Below, in pieces: positions 28,065-36,562 of a stretch of 64,000 nt of DNA. The position numbers and the translations under genes were made by a program. Origin of the DNA: Thermonema rossianum DSM 10300 (GTDB lineage Bacteria > Bacteroidota > Bacteroidia > Cytophagales > Thermonemataceae); NCBI RefSeq assembly GCF_000426825.1, contig NZ_AUGC01000010.1, positions 62,001-126,000 of the forward strand. The letters run 5' to 3'. The notes below the pieces were generated by a model. The model did no database searches, was not told the origin of the DNA, and saw only the letters and a list, made by a program, of their open reading frames with translations. How positions within the stretch are numbered: the stretch's first letter is position 1; the number at the start of each line of letters is the position of its first letter.

Positions 28065-29030
28065 TTAAGCAACGGCTTTGTCGCCTTCGTTTTGATTTTC
28101 CGTAAGTTTCAAGCGGTGCTCAAACTCACCAATTTTCCACACCTTGCGTGCAAAGCGTGCCGCTTCTTCTATAGCCTCTACGGCTTCGGGCAAAAACTTG
28201 CCAAACAGGTGCCACCAGTGAATGAGGTCGTGCCATATTTGAAGCTCCACACGCACACCGGCAGCTTCGGCTTTGTCGCGCAGGCGGGTAGCGTCGCTAT
28301 AGAGCACTTCGCCGTCGCTTGCTTGTATGAGCAGAGGAGGCAAGCCCTCTAAATTGGCAAACAGCGGCGACACCAAGGGGTGGTCCAAAGGATAGGCGCC
28401 GGCATAGTCATCGCCTATTTCATGCAATTCCCACGCTTCCAGTATTTTGTCGTTGTCTTTGTTTTTGAGAATGGATTCACCGCTTAAGGTGAGGTCCACC
28501 CATGGCGAAAAGAGCAGGGCAGCTGCCGGCAAGGGCATCTGCTTGTCACGTAAATTAATCAGCGTAGCCAAAGACAAACCACCACCTGCCGAATCACCGG
28601 CCAATATGATGTTTTTGGGTAAGTAATCTTCACGAAGAAGCCACTCATAGGCTTTGACGGCATCTTCCAATGCAGCAGGAAAGGGGTTTTCCGGTGCTTT
28701 GCGATAATCAATCACCAAGGCATTGGCGCCAATTTCTTTGGCTAAATGCCCTACAAAAGCCCGGTGCGTATTGGGTGAGCCTAAAGCATAGGCGCCGCCG
28801 TGAAGATATAACACTACTTTTTCGGGGCGGGCGTCGGAAGGGGTAATCCATTCAGCATACATGCCGTCGATATCCAGCGTACGGAAGTGTACGCCCCAGG
28901 GCATGTAAGTATAAAGACTCATGAGCTCCAAAAGACTGCGCATTCCCTGTACGCTCGGTTTACTGAAGCTGAAAGCCAAACCGGCAGTTTTTAAAGATAA
29001 TTTTAAGAGATTATGCTGTATAGAGGGCAT
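28065..29030 (-). CDS. alpha/beta hydrolase, hormone-sensitive-lipase family
   Basis: A 321-residue esterase. It has the HSL oxyanion motif (YLHGGAYALGS), the nucleophile motif GDSAGGGLS, the acid in QASDGEVLYSDA and the histidine in HDLIHWWHLFG. It probably hydrolyses short-chain esters; the natural substrate is unknown. No signal peptide is evident for the chosen start MPSIQHNLLKLSL at 29030, preferred over 29117, where the extension is an atypical cysteine- and phenylalanine-rich stretch covering the terminator of the upstream protease gene. Confidence 0.88.
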   Translation of the reverse strand: MPSIQHNLLKLSLKTAGLAFSFSKPSVQGMRSLLELMSLYTYMPWGVHFRTLDIDGMYAEWITPSDARPEKVVLYLHGGAYALGSPNTHRAFVGHLAKEIGANALVIDYRKAPENPFPAALEDAVKAYEWLLREDYLPKNIILAGDSAGGGLSLATLINLRDKQMPLPAAALLFSPWVDLTLSGESILKNKDNDKILEAWELHEIGDDYAGAYPLDHPLVSPLFANLEGLPPLLIQASDGEVLYSDATRLRDKAEAAGVRVELQIWHDLIHWWHLFGKFLPEAVEAIEEAARFARKVWKIGEFEHRLKLTENQNEGDKAVA

Positions 29031-29111
29031 GGTGATTTCTTTTTGTTTTAATAAAAAACGAAATATCAAAACTTTATCGCAATAAAGTCCAAATCTATAG
29101 AAAAAACAAGA

Positions 29112-29138
29112 ACACACCCAAGAAAGTCTTAGGTGTGT
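29112..29138 (-). terminator. rho-independent terminator after the protease gene
   Basis: Stem ACACACC-n-AAGA / TCTT-n-GGTGTGT with one mismatch; on the minus strand it is followed by TTGTTTTTTC, 35 bases beyond the protease stop. Confidence 0.7.
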
Positions 29139-29173
29139 AAGTTTTAACTAAAGATTATGATTGTGTTAATCTT

Positions 29174-30760
29174 TTATTCGGGCAACTGAAGCACTTCCAT
29201 GGCTTTCCGGATAAAGGGGTCTTGTTGATACAAGATGTAATAAAAAGCTTCATATCCCCATAGTTGCCGTGCGATAAGCGCCTTGAGGTCGTGGATAACC
29301 GAGGCTTTGGCTGTGCTATCGGTTTGCAGAAGGGCTGTATCTACCTCTTTCTGTGCAAGTTTGTCAAGGAATGACTGCCACAGAGGGGCGGGCATTTGCC
29401 ATTTTTCGTTGAATGAAGCCGGCGTGTAATCGTTTTTGTTGATTTGGCGGGCATAGTGGATGGCCATTTCCTGCAGCGCACCGCTGGCATATATCTCGCT
29501 TTCGAGTTTTACCAATGCGCCGGTGTCGGCAGGCACAAAGAAGTCCGGCATGATGCCGCCACCGCCATATACGGTGCGTCCTTTACGGGTCTTGAATTTG
29601 AGCGAATCGGCGAATTGAATGCTGTCCGGACGGAACAACTCGCCACTCTCATAGCGTTTCCACAGTTCTTCTTCATAATGGTCTTTGTTGCCATCATAAG
29701 GCTTTTGAATGCATCGCCCGCTGGGTGTGTAATAGCGGGAGATGGTGAGGCGCAGCTCGCTGCCGTCTTGCAAGTCAATGGGCATTTGCACCAGCCCTTT
29801 GCCGAAGGAACGACGCCCTACGAGCCATGCGCGGTCGTTGTCTTGCAGCGCACCGGCTACGATTTCAGACGCAGAAGCAGAGCCTTCGTTAATAAGAACG
29901 ACCACTTTGCCCTTTTCGAACTGCCCCCGGTTGGTGGCTTTTATTTTAGAATCGAAGCGGGTGCCGCGTCCGTCGGTGTACACAATCAGATAGTCATCGG
30001 GCAAGAACTCGTCGGCAATGTCGGTGGCACGGTCAAGATAGCCGCCCGGGTTGTCGCGCAGGTCCAGTATCAGCTCCCGCATGCCCTCCCGCTTAAGTTT
30101 TTTCAGGGCTTCTTGAAATTCATGATGCGTGTTGGCGGCAAAGTTCGATATCTTGATATAGCCTGTGTGTTTATCAAACATAAAGGCATACACACTTTGG
30201 GTATTGATGCGGTCGCGCGTGATGGTAAAAGTAAGTGGGCGGTGAATGCCTTGCCGCTTGACTTCTACGGTTACCTGGCTTCCTTTTTTTCCTCTCAGTC
30301 TTTTAAAAACGCCCAGGTGGTCTATGCCAATGCCGGCTACATTTTCGCCGTCGATGCGTATGATTTTGTCACCGGGAAGCAGCCCCACTTGTTCTGCGGG
30401 TCCACCGGCCAAAGGCGTTACCACTTCTATGGTGTCATTTAACAACATGTACTCAATGCCTATGCCTTCAAATGAACCTTCCAAGTCGGCATTGACAAGG
30501 GCGGTTTCTTCGGCAGGGATATAGGCCGAGTGGGGGTCGAGCTTCTCGAGTAGCTTCTCTATGGAGTAGTCGGTCAGCTCTTCAAGGTTTACGTCATCTA
30601 CATAATACAGCTCGATGTAGGAGAGCACTTCCTCTATTTTGGGGTATCGCTTACGCAGGGTATTTTCCCCTTGAGCTTGGAAAAAGGTAGCCCCAATTAA
30701 GATACCCAGCGAGATAGACAGGGCTATAATTACCGGAATGGCAGCCGCGCGTTTCATCAT
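29174..30760 (-). CDS. C-terminal processing peptidase, S41 family
   Basis: A 528-residue periplasm-facing protease of the CtpA/Prc type. An N-terminal membrane anchor (residues 5-25, AIPVIIALSISLGILIGATF) precedes a PDZ domain (GIGIEYMLLNDTIEVVTPLA, GLLPGDKIIRIDGENV) and the S41 domain. The nucleophile serine lies in NEGSASASEIVAGAL and the catalytic lysine in SFGKGLVQMP. The C-terminal 150 residues are an extra helical region. It trims or removes periplasmic proteins. The start at 30760 puts the anchor at the N-terminus; an extended start at 30913 would add 51 atypical residues. Confidence 0.92.
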   Translation of the reverse strand: MMKRAAAIPVIIALSISLGILIGATFFQAQGENTLRKRYPKIEEVLSYIELYYVDDVNLEELTDYSIEKLLEKLDPHSAYIPAEETALVNADLEGSFEGIGIEYMLLNDTIEVVTPLAGGPAEQVGLLPGDKIIRIDGENVAGIGIDHLGVFKRLRGKKGSQVTVEVKRQGIHRPLTFTITRDRINTQSVYAFMFDKHTGYIKISNFAANTHHEFQEALKKLKREGMRELILDLRDNPGGYLDRATDIADEFLPDDYLIVYTDGRGTRFDSKIKATNRGQFEKGKVVVLINEGSASASEIVAGALQDNDRAWLVGRRSFGKGLVQMPIDLQDGSELRLTISRYYTPSGRCIQKPYDGNKDHYEEELWKRYESGELFRPDSIQFADSLKFKTRKGRTVYGGGGIMPDFFVPADTGALVKLESEIYASGALQEMAIHYARQINKNDYTPASFNEKWQMPAPLWQSFLDKLAQKEVDTALLQTDSTAKASVIHDLKALIARQLWGYEAFYYILYQQDPFIRKAMEVLQLPE

Positions 30761-30794
30761 GATTTTCAACAGGTCATTCAATAAAAGAGCAAAA

Positions 30795-30802
30795 CAAAAG
30801 TA
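30795..30802 (-). promoter_or_regulatory. candidate -7 element for the protease gene
   Basis: TACTTTTG on the minus strand, 34 bases before the ATG at 30760. No clear -33 box. Confidence 0.4.
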
Positions 30803-30897
30803 TAGACAGCAAATAAATAAACAGAAAGGCGTTGAAAAAGCCAAGTTAGCTGTTAAAAAGAAAACAACACAGGCAGGCAGTTGGTTTACAAACAGAA

Positions 30898-30931
30898 CAA
30901 AAGGGACGAACACAAAGTGCGCGCCCCTTTT
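30898..30931 (-). terminator. possible terminator of the btuB-btuG operon
   Basis: Imperfect stem between AAAAGGGGC and GTCCCTTTT on the minus strand, about 40 bases past the btuG-like stop, followed by only a weak T-rich exit (GTTCTG). Tentative. Confidence 0.4.
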
Positions 30932-30970
30932 AAGAGAGTAGTGTAGTACTCCGGTGTGGTAGCTGAATCT

Positions 30971-32008
30971 CTATTGAACGATGAAAGTGTTGGGTGCAAT
31001 ACCGGCCGTGAAGCTTGTAACTTCTTGTCCGTTGGCATCAAACACTTTGACACCGCCATTGCGGGTATAAACGGCTTCGCCTACATAGACATGGCCGGTT
31101 GTTTTATCGGCACCAATGCCATTGAATGCGCTGAACTCGCTCACTTCTGCAAAGGGAGCCGTGGGCACCACCGGGTTGGTGGCGTCCACTTTATAGATCT
31201 TGTTGCCACTGAAGTAGAAAATCGATTCGCCATCACTTGCAATGCGCACCGGGTAGTAGCTCATATCCACGGCAATGGTTTTTTCCACGGTGTTGGTGGC
31301 GGGGTTGAAGCGTATTAAGTAACCGCTGTTGCAAGCAACCCACAGCTTACCCTTCGCGTCTGCTTCGAAGCGTTCGGGGCCGCTCTCTACCACTATTTGC
31401 CCATCGAGTGCATCTGTGTTTGTGTTCAGTATTTCTATGGTGTTGCTGCCTGCTCCGGCAATGAACACTTTACTTTTGCTGTATGCCCAAATGCCTTGCG
31501 GGCGTACGCTCAAGGCTACTTTTTTGATGAATGCGCCGGTGGTGGCATCGTAAACAGCCACAAACGATTCGGGATTGCTGCCAAAGGCTTTGTCTATGGG
31601 GCCCCAGTTGGTAACATAAATTTTACCATTGATGACAGCCACGTCAATGGGGTTGTCCAAGCCTTCTTGAAGGGTGAGTTCCAGCTTGAGAGTGGCTGCA
31701 TTTACTACACGCACAAAGTTTTGGTTGTTGGTTACAATGTAAATGCGCTCGCCGTATTTGCGTGCCGATTGAATGATGCCGCCAACGGGTGTGTTGTTTT
31801 CTGTCTCGAATACATTGTCTTGGGCAGTGTTTTCGCCTTTTTTCAGGAAGCTTACGCTTCCGTTACCTTCGCTGAAGTTGCCTTCGTTGAACACGAGGGT
31901 ACCGTTCACATAAGCGCCGGCAGCTTCATCTTTTTTGTTACAGCCGGTGAGTTGCAGGGCAGTTATGCCCACCAATAGCCACAATAACCAACGATTGATT
32001 TGTTTCAT
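30971..32008 (-). CDS. surface beta-propeller lipoprotein, BtuG-like (YncE/DUF5074 type)
   Basis: A 345-residue lipoprotein with a signal ending in the lipobox LTGC. The residues after the lipidated cysteine read NKKDEA, a K followed by two acidic residues, which fits the lipoprotein surface-export signal known in Bacteroidota. The mature part is a seven-bladed-propeller-like YncE fold with repeated strand motifs (VRVVNAATLKLELTLQEGL, PIDVAVINGKIYVTNWG, NTIEILNTNTDALDGQIVV). It is the second gene of a btuB operon behind a cobalamin riboswitch. In Bacteroides, BtuG propeller lipoproteins in the same position capture B12 for BtuB, so this role is likely. Confidence 0.88.
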   Translation of the reverse strand: MKQINRWLLWLLVGITALQLTGCNKKDEAAGAYVNGTLVFNEGNFSEGNGSVSFLKKGENTAQDNVFETENNTPVGGIIQSARKYGERIYIVTNNQNFVRVVNAATLKLELTLQEGLDNPIDVAVINGKIYVTNWGPIDKAFGSNPESFVAVYDATTGAFIKKVALSVRPQGIWAYSKSKVFIAGAGSNTIEILNTNTDALDGQIVVESGPERFEADAKGKLWVACNSGYLIRFNPATNTVEKTIAVDMSYYPVRIASDGESIFYFSGNKIYKVDATNPVVPTAPFAEVSEFSAFNGIGADKTTGHVYVGEAVYTRNGGVKVFDANGQEVTSFTAGIAPNTFIVQ

Positions 32009-32038
32009 AGCTTCGATTGTTTGAGTTTGACGATTTAT

Positions 32039-33943
32039 TTATTTGTTTGAAAGAAAAGACCACTGCAAAGAAACTTGATATTGCCGCCCGGGTTGTGGTT
32101 GGTTGTCTATTTGTTCATAGGCCTTGTCAAGCATGTTCAGTATGCCGATTTGTAAATTGAGCTGCCCGTCGCGGATTTGCCACTGTTTGCCGGCGTGCAC
32201 ATCCATAGTCCAGAAGGGGGGCAGGCTGCGTTTGTTGTCGGTAGTGGTGTAGCGCGTGCCGGTCCATTGCCCGTTGACGATGACCAGCCATTGGCGATAG
32301 TGCTGCCATTTAAGCAAGCCGCTAAGCCTGTGTGCCGGCACATAGGGCAGCTGCTTGCCTATGCTTGCCCAGTCGGCTGCATCTACCGCTTTTTGATTGG
32401 TGGCACGTGTAAAGGTGTAATGTAGTTGTTGTGAGAAAGTGGCACGGGGCGTACTTAGTTGATGAGATAGTGATGTTTGTAGTCCCCAAGACAAGACTTC
32501 CTTCAGGTTGTCCGGCGCCCAGTACCCTTCCGGTGTGGGCTGCCATAAAATCCAGTCATTAATATGATTGCGGAAGCCTTCTATGTTCAATTGCCAGAGC
32601 TGTTGGTGGTGCCGGTGCCGGAGCTGAAAGTAAATATTGTTGTAAAAGCCCGATTCCGGTCTTATATCAGGATTACCGCCCGGCTGCCAATAGAGGGCAT
32701 TGAGCGATGGCAGTTTATAATTGAATGATGCACTTCCGCCTGTTTTTATGTCGAGCGCAGCTGTAGAAAACAGCAAGTAATCGAAGCCCAGCGAGGGTGA
32801 CAAAGGGGGGGCATAGGCATTGACCCACACTTTTCTCAGGTTAAGGGCTATATGCAGGCGGGTAGAGGCCTCCCATTGGGTAAAAACAAAGGTCTCTAAC
32901 TGCCGCCGTTCGGGCTGCCCTTCGTAGCTGTCCACATCGGTTTGTATGAGCGTGGCGGTCGCACCTGCACGGCTGCTTAGGCTTTGGTTCCAAGCTATTT
33001 CATATTGATACTGCGCCTGCCATTGATGCGTGTTGGTTTGGCTGCTTTCGTTGTATTCCAAAAAATTGCGCACAAAAGAAAGTTGAGCCAGTTGTTTGTG
33101 GTCCCGGTATTGCAACAAGGTACGAAGGTTTTTGTCTATTTGTCGTGCCCTGTTGCTGAGCAAGATACGGTCATGCTCGTGATACCAGCTGTAAAAGTTT
33201 ATTTCTTGCCCTTTCTTTATTTCGTAAAAAAACTCTTGGCGGGTGCCGAAGAAGTGGAAGGGGGCATAATCTATTGTTTGGTAGGGTTTAATCAGGCGGT
33301 TTTCAAAAATATTTTTGGCATAGCTGCCATACAATTGACTAAACCCGCTAAGTTTTGTGCCGGCCTTCCAGCCGGTTTGCAGCCGTGCACTCCATTGTTG
33401 TGTGCTGCGGTAGGCTGTCTGTATGCTCAAGGGCAAAGTGCTGTTTTGCTTGCCGGATTCTAAAAGAATAGCGCCCCCGATGGCATCACTGCCTGCCAAG
33501 GGACTGCTTCCGCCCTGTATGAGCTGCACTTGGTAGCCGCCGGCAAGGGGCAGGGTGGAAAAGTCTGCCTCGCCCAAGGTGGGGGAGTTGATATTGACTC
33601 CGTTCCAGAGCACGGCGGTGTGCCCGGCAGCTGTGCCACGCAAACTAATGCTTTGAAGCATCCCACTGCCGTAAGCTTTTATATAAGCATCGGTGTTTTG
33701 CAGTAGAATATCGCCCAGACTTTGGGCAGGTAAAAAGCCGGCAAGCAGGCTGTCTGTTGTGGTGCTTTGCAGCCCAACCCCATAACGGTTATAGGGCAGT
33801 GCGGTGATGAGTACCTCGCGCAGCTCATAAGCCTGCGTGCTGTCGGACTGTGCCGCAAGCTGCCGGGGCAAGCAACATAACTCACTTATGAAAAGGCAAC
33901 ACAACAAACGCAACATATTCCCGCTACTTTGAATGTTTGACAT
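32039..33943 (-). CDS. btuB: TonB-dependent vitamin B12 receptor, BtuB-like
   Basis: A 634-residue outer-membrane receptor. A signal peptide ends near QLAAQ. A TonB-box-like segment (ELREVLITALP) is followed by the plug domain (LGDILLQNTDAYIKAYG, SISLRGTAAGHTAVLWNGV, VQLIQGGSSPLAGSDAIGGA) and a 22-strand-type barrel ending in YQVSLQWSFLSNK. The start could be the ATG at 33943 or the one at 33916, which gives a more compact signal peptide (MLRLLCCLFISEL). Cobalamin specificity is inferred from the upstream riboswitch and the adjacent BtuG-like gene. A hairpin covers the 33943 start codon. Confidence 0.9.
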   Translation of the reverse strand: MSNIQSSGNMLRLLCCLFISELCCLPRQLAAQSDSTQAYELREVLITALPYNRYGVGLQSTTTDSLLAGFLPAQSLGDILLQNTDAYIKAYGSGMLQSISLRGTAAGHTAVLWNGVNINSPTLGEADFSTLPLAGGYQVQLIQGGSSPLAGSDAIGGAILLESGKQNSTLPLSIQTAYRSTQQWSARLQTGWKAGTKLSGFSQLYGSYAKNIFENRLIKPYQTIDYAPFHFFGTRQEFFYEIKKGQEINFYSWYHEHDRILLSNRARQIDKNLRTLLQYRDHKQLAQLSFVRNFLEYNESSQTNTHQWQAQYQYEIAWNQSLSSRAGATATLIQTDVDSYEGQPERRQLETFVFTQWEASTRLHIALNLRKVWVNAYAPPLSPSLGFDYLLFSTAALDIKTGGSASFNYKLPSLNALYWQPGGNPDIRPESGFYNNIYFQLRHRHHQQLWQLNIEGFRNHINDWILWQPTPEGYWAPDNLKEVLSWGLQTSLSHQLSTPRATFSQQLHYTFTRATNQKAVDAADWASIGKQLPYVPAHRLSGLLKWQHYRQWLVIVNGQWTGTRYTTTDNKRSLPPFWTMDVHAGKQWQIRDGQLNLQIGILNMLDKAYEQIDNQPQPGRQYQVSLQWSFLSNK

Positions 33944-33949
33944 TCAAAG
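33927..33949 (-). promoter_or_regulatory. hairpin enclosing the btuB start region
   Basis: A perfect 9-base stem, CTTTGAATG / CATTCAAAG, with loop TCAAA on the mRNA. The ATG at 33943 is in the 5' arm and the alternative ATG at 33916 lies 10 bases past the 3' arm. No T run follows, so it is not a terminator. It probably controls access of ribosomes and may be the expression platform of the riboswitch. Confidence 0.6.
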
Positions 33950-34033
33950 CCCGGGGGATTCACGAAATGAACAAAGCGCCGGATAAGCCTCTGTCATTTC
34001 AGTGCTTTTACCCCGAAAGCTCTGAAAATGCGA

Positions 34034-34208
34034 AGACAGCAGGCAGGTCTCCTGGCTTGCCTCACATGTACCGCCTTCCCACCCTACACATATAAGGGGC
34101 AGTGGCAGAGAGGGTACATGCCTTTTAAAGAGGCTCACAGTTGCGGGGACAGCTCCGGACTTGCACCGGATTCCCTTTTCAAGCGCTCATGGGCGCTACC
34201 TGCTATCT
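34034..34208 (-). promoter_or_regulatory. cobalamin riboswitch
   Basis: On the minus strand the leader carries the conserved core around AAGTCCGGAGCTGTCCCCGC, then CAACTGTGAGCC, and the B12 box AGCCAGGAGACCTGCC (34057-34042). The ends pair as P1: AGATAGCAGG (34208-34199) with CCTGCTGTCT (34043-34034). The element lies 90 bases upstream of the btuB ATG. A second hairpin follows at about 33985-34030, then the start-codon hairpin. Binding of adenosylcobalamin should reduce expression of btuB-btuG, most likely at translation. Confidence 0.95.
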
Positions 34209-34215
34209 GGCATGG

Positions 34216-34245
34216 CAAAGTTACTTGATTTTTTGATTTTGCCAA
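34216..34245 (-). promoter_or_regulatory. promoter of the btuB-btuG riboswitch leader
   Basis: Minus strand TTG (34245-34243), 19 bases, then TAACTTTG (34223-34216). Transcription would start just before the P1 stem of the riboswitch, which supports both calls. Confidence 0.65.
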
Positions 34246-34254
34246 GTGAAAGAG

Positions 34255-34605
34255 CTATGCCTTCCTCACGAATTCCGACTTAAGTCCCATGGCACCAAAG
34301 CCGTCTATCTTACAATGAATGTTGTGCTCGCCCTCTGTGAGACGTATGTTTTTGACTTTGGTACCCGCTTTGATGGCTTTGGGAGCGCCTTTGACCGGCA
34401 AGTCTTTTACGACAATGACAGTATCGCCGTCGTGCAATTCATTACCATTGGCATCCAATACCCGGGTTGCCTCTTTTTCTGCTGCTTGCTCTGCGGAGGG
34501 GCTCCACTCATGCCCACATTCAGGACAGGCACACAGGCTATCGTTAAGGAAGTAAGCATAAATTGAATGACAAGCAGGACAGGGGGGGATTGAATTTTCG
34601 GACAT
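34255..34605 (-). CDS. PhnA/YjdM-family zinc-ribbon protein
   Basis: A 116-residue protein with an N-terminal zinc ribbon ([15 protein letters not shown], then CPECGHEW) and a C-terminal SH3-like domain ([37 protein letters not shown]). This is the family annotated as PhnA or YjdM; despite the name, a role in alkylphosphonate use is not established. It ends 10 bases upstream of the btuB promoter on the same strand and has no tie to B12. The start [12 protein letters not shown] at 34605 is chosen over an upstream TTG at 34617. Confidence 0.88.
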   Translation of the reverse strand: MSENSIPPCPACHSIYAYFLNDSLCACPECGHEWSPSAEQAAEKEATRVLDANGNELHDGDTVIVVKDLPVKGAPKAIKAGTKVKNIRLTEGEHNIHCKIDGFGAMGLKSEFVRKA

Positions 34606-34702
34606 CTTTTTCTGCAAATATACGCTTCTTACAGCGAAAGTTAAACCACGCGCCCGCTTTTTTAGATTATGGTGCTAATAAATAAAAACTATAGTTTAAT
34701 TT

Positions 34703-34720
34703 TTAATGTTGGAACATTAA
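34703..34720 (+). promoter_or_regulatory. 18-base inverted repeat upstream of the pirin gene
   Basis: TTAATGTT-GG-AACATTAA has perfect 8-base arms, 26 bases before the pirin-family ATG. It has no T run in the right place for a terminator, so it is a candidate operator. Confidence 0.5.
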
Positions 34721-34746
34721 CTGTTCTTTTCTTAAAAAAAGCTTTT

Positions 34747-35637
34747 ATGGATACAAAAAATAAAATAAAGCAAATAGAGAGAATTTTGGTACCTCCCGCA
34801 CCCCATATGGTAGGTGATGGTTTTCGTGTATGTAACTTTTTCCCGGGAGGATATAATCTCAAGCAGCGTGTGAGTCCTTTCTTTTTGTTGGATTACAACC
34901 CGCCGCACTATTTCCCGCCTGCATCCCGTCCGCGTGGCGTGGGGGGGCACCCACACCGGGGCTTCGAAACCGTAACGCTTGTATTTCAGGGAGCTGTGGC
35001 ACACCACGACAGCGCCGGCCATGCCGATGTGATTGGTCCGGGCGAGGTGCAGTGGATGACTGCCGGCAGTGGGGTATTGCACAAAGAGTATCACGAGCGT
35101 TCGTTTGCAGAGCAAGGAGGAATTTTCCATGTGGCACAGCTGTGGGTCAATTTGCCGGCGAAATACAAGATGAGTCCGCCACGTTATCAGAGCATCACAC
35201 GCGAAAAGCAGGGCAAGTATATATTGGATGCGCAAGGCAGTGCCGTGTATGTAATTGCCGGTAACTACAAAGGTGCCAAAGGGGCAGTGCACACCTTCAC
35301 GCCCATAGAGTTGTGGAATATAGAGCTGTTGACTGAAGATGCTGCTTTGGACATATCATTACCTGCCGATTATAACACCCTTTTGTTGGTCATAGAAGGC
35401 GAAGTGCTGGTAAATGAACACAAAGTGCCTGCGCATACACTTGCTTTGATGGATAATGAAGGAGAACATTTCGAGGTGCGGGCTAAAACCCCCGTTGCCA
35501 AAGCGGTGTTGATGAGCGGCGCGCCTATTCACGAGCCTATTGCCCACTATGGTCCTTTTTTGATGAATTCTTTTGAGGAAATAAAACAAGCGATTGAAGA
35601 CTTCAATGCCGGAAAATTTGGTTATCTGGAGGATTAA
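34747..35637 (+). CDS. pirin-family protein
   Basis: A 296-residue bicupin. The N-terminal cupin holds the pirin metal motif: His in GGHPHRGFETVTLVFQGAVA, followed by HHDSAGH, GPGEVQWMTAGSG and HKEYHE. The C-terminal cupin ends in a MSGAPIHEPIAHYGPFLMN tail typical of the family. Bacterial pirins are quercetinase-like oxygenases or redox-linked regulators; which applies here is not known. I start at 34747 (MDTKNKIKQIERIL); the upstream 78 bases overlap an inverted repeat and are AT-rich non-coding sequence. The next gene, a rhomboid, follows by 70 bases. Confidence 0.92.
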   Translation: MDTKNKIKQIERILVPPAPHMVGDGFRVCNFFPGGYNLKQRVSPFFLLDYNPPHYFPPASRPRGVGGHPHRGFETVTLVFQGAVAHHDSAGHADVIGPGEVQWMTAGSGVLHKEYHERSFAEQGGIFHVAQLWVNLPAKYKMSPPRYQSITREKQGKYILDAQGSAVYVIAGNYKGAKGAVHTFTPIELWNIELLTEDAALDISLPADYNTLLLVIEGEVLVNEHKVPAHTLALMDNEGEHFEVRAKTPVAKAVLMSGAPIHEPIAHYGPFLMNSFEEIKQAIEDFNAGKFGYLED

Positions 35638-35707
35638 TCGTGCTTTGTTTCCTTGAATATGTAAGGTGCTTTTGTTAGCTTGCTTGCTCTCAAAAAAACA
35701 GCTGCTT

Positions 35708-36442
35708 ATGTTTCCATTGCAGGATACTATCCCTTCCCGGCGTATTCCGTTTGTGAATATGTCAATCATCATTCTGAATACCTTGGTTTTTCTTTATGAG
35801 CTCAAATTATCGCCACAAGAAATAGAGCTTTTTTTCCGGGTTTTTGGTTTGGTGCCGGAGAAATTCACCTACTACAAGGATTTGTTAGGTTGGGAGGATT
35901 ATTATCCTTTCCTTACCAATATGTTTTTACATGGTGGATGGGCGCACTTTGTTGGCAATATGTGGACTTTGTGGATTTTTGGTGACAACGTGGAGGACCG
36001 CATGGGGCATGGGCGTTATTTGCTTTTCTATTTGCTTTGTGGCATAGCGGCAAGTTATACACACTATTTGTTTAATATGCACTCACCGGTGCCTGCTTTA
36101 GGTGCTTCAGGTGCCATCTCGGGCGTCATGGGGGCTTACATGTTTCTGTTTCCCCACAGCCGCATCGTATTCTTGGTACCGTTTTTCTTTATTCCTTACT
36201 TCTTCGAGATACCGGCTTTTGTATATCTGTTGTTCTGGTTTTTAGGTCAGTTGGCCAGCGGCACGCTTTCCATCTTTGCCAACTCTATGGGAGGCGGCAT
36301 TGCTTTCTGGGCTCATATCGGCGGCTTTGTGGCAGGGGCATTGCTTTATCGCCTGTTTACCAATAATCGTTTCCACCGCTATTGTCGTGAGTGCGACGAT
36401 AGCCCGGAGGCCTATTATTACCGTTACCGGAATTATTATTAG
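35708..36442 (+). CDS. rhomboid-family intramembrane serine protease
   Basis: A 244-residue membrane protease with about six membrane helices. The catalytic serine is in GASGAISGVMGAYMFLFP (G-x-S-G), and the histidine in FWAHIGGFVAGALLY. The conserved HGGWAHFVGNMWTLWIFGDN loop of L1/TM2 is present. It cleaves substrates within or near the membrane; substrates here are unknown. The start at 35708 (MFPLQDTIPSRRIPF) is typical of the family. Terminal residues are tyrosine-rich (EAYYYRYRNYY). Confidence 0.92.
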   Translation: MFPLQDTIPSRRIPFVNMSIIILNTLVFLYELKLSPQEIELFFRVFGLVPEKFTYYKDLLGWEDYYPFLTNMFLHGGWAHFVGNMWTLWIFGDNVEDRMGHGRYLLFYLLCGIAASYTHYLFNMHSPVPALGASGAISGVMGAYMFLFPHSRIVFLVPFFFIPYFFEIPAFVYLLFWFLGQLASGTLSIFANSMGGGIAFWAHIGGFVAGALLYRLFTNNRFHRYCRECDDSPEAYYYRYRNYY

Positions 36443-36468
36443 TTTCTTTGAGTGGGGCAGACGTATCA

Positions 36469-36500
36469 TTGTTTGCATGTGGGGATTGAGTTTACTTTTG
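36469..36500 (+). promoter_or_regulatory. candidate promoter of the BI-1 gene
   Basis: TTG (36469-36471) or TTTG (36472-36475), then TACTTTTG (36493-36500), matching TAnnTTTG at 21- or 17-base spacing, 62 bases before the ATG. Confidence 0.5.
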
Positions 36501-36562
36501 GGAATTTTGGCACGCGCTTTGTTTATGGGTGAGATATGTCTCACTTTTTAAACAAAACAGTT

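Noticed and set aside
29444-30442. Long open frame antisense to the S41 protease gene
   Set aside because: It mirrors the codon pattern of the protease on the other strand and shows no recognisable domain; several similar long shadows occur in this GC-balanced genome.
33944-34138. Open frame of 64 codons on the minus strand inside the btuB leader
   Set aside because: It lies across the riboswitch B12 box and has no signal or domain pattern; the RNA element explains the sequence.
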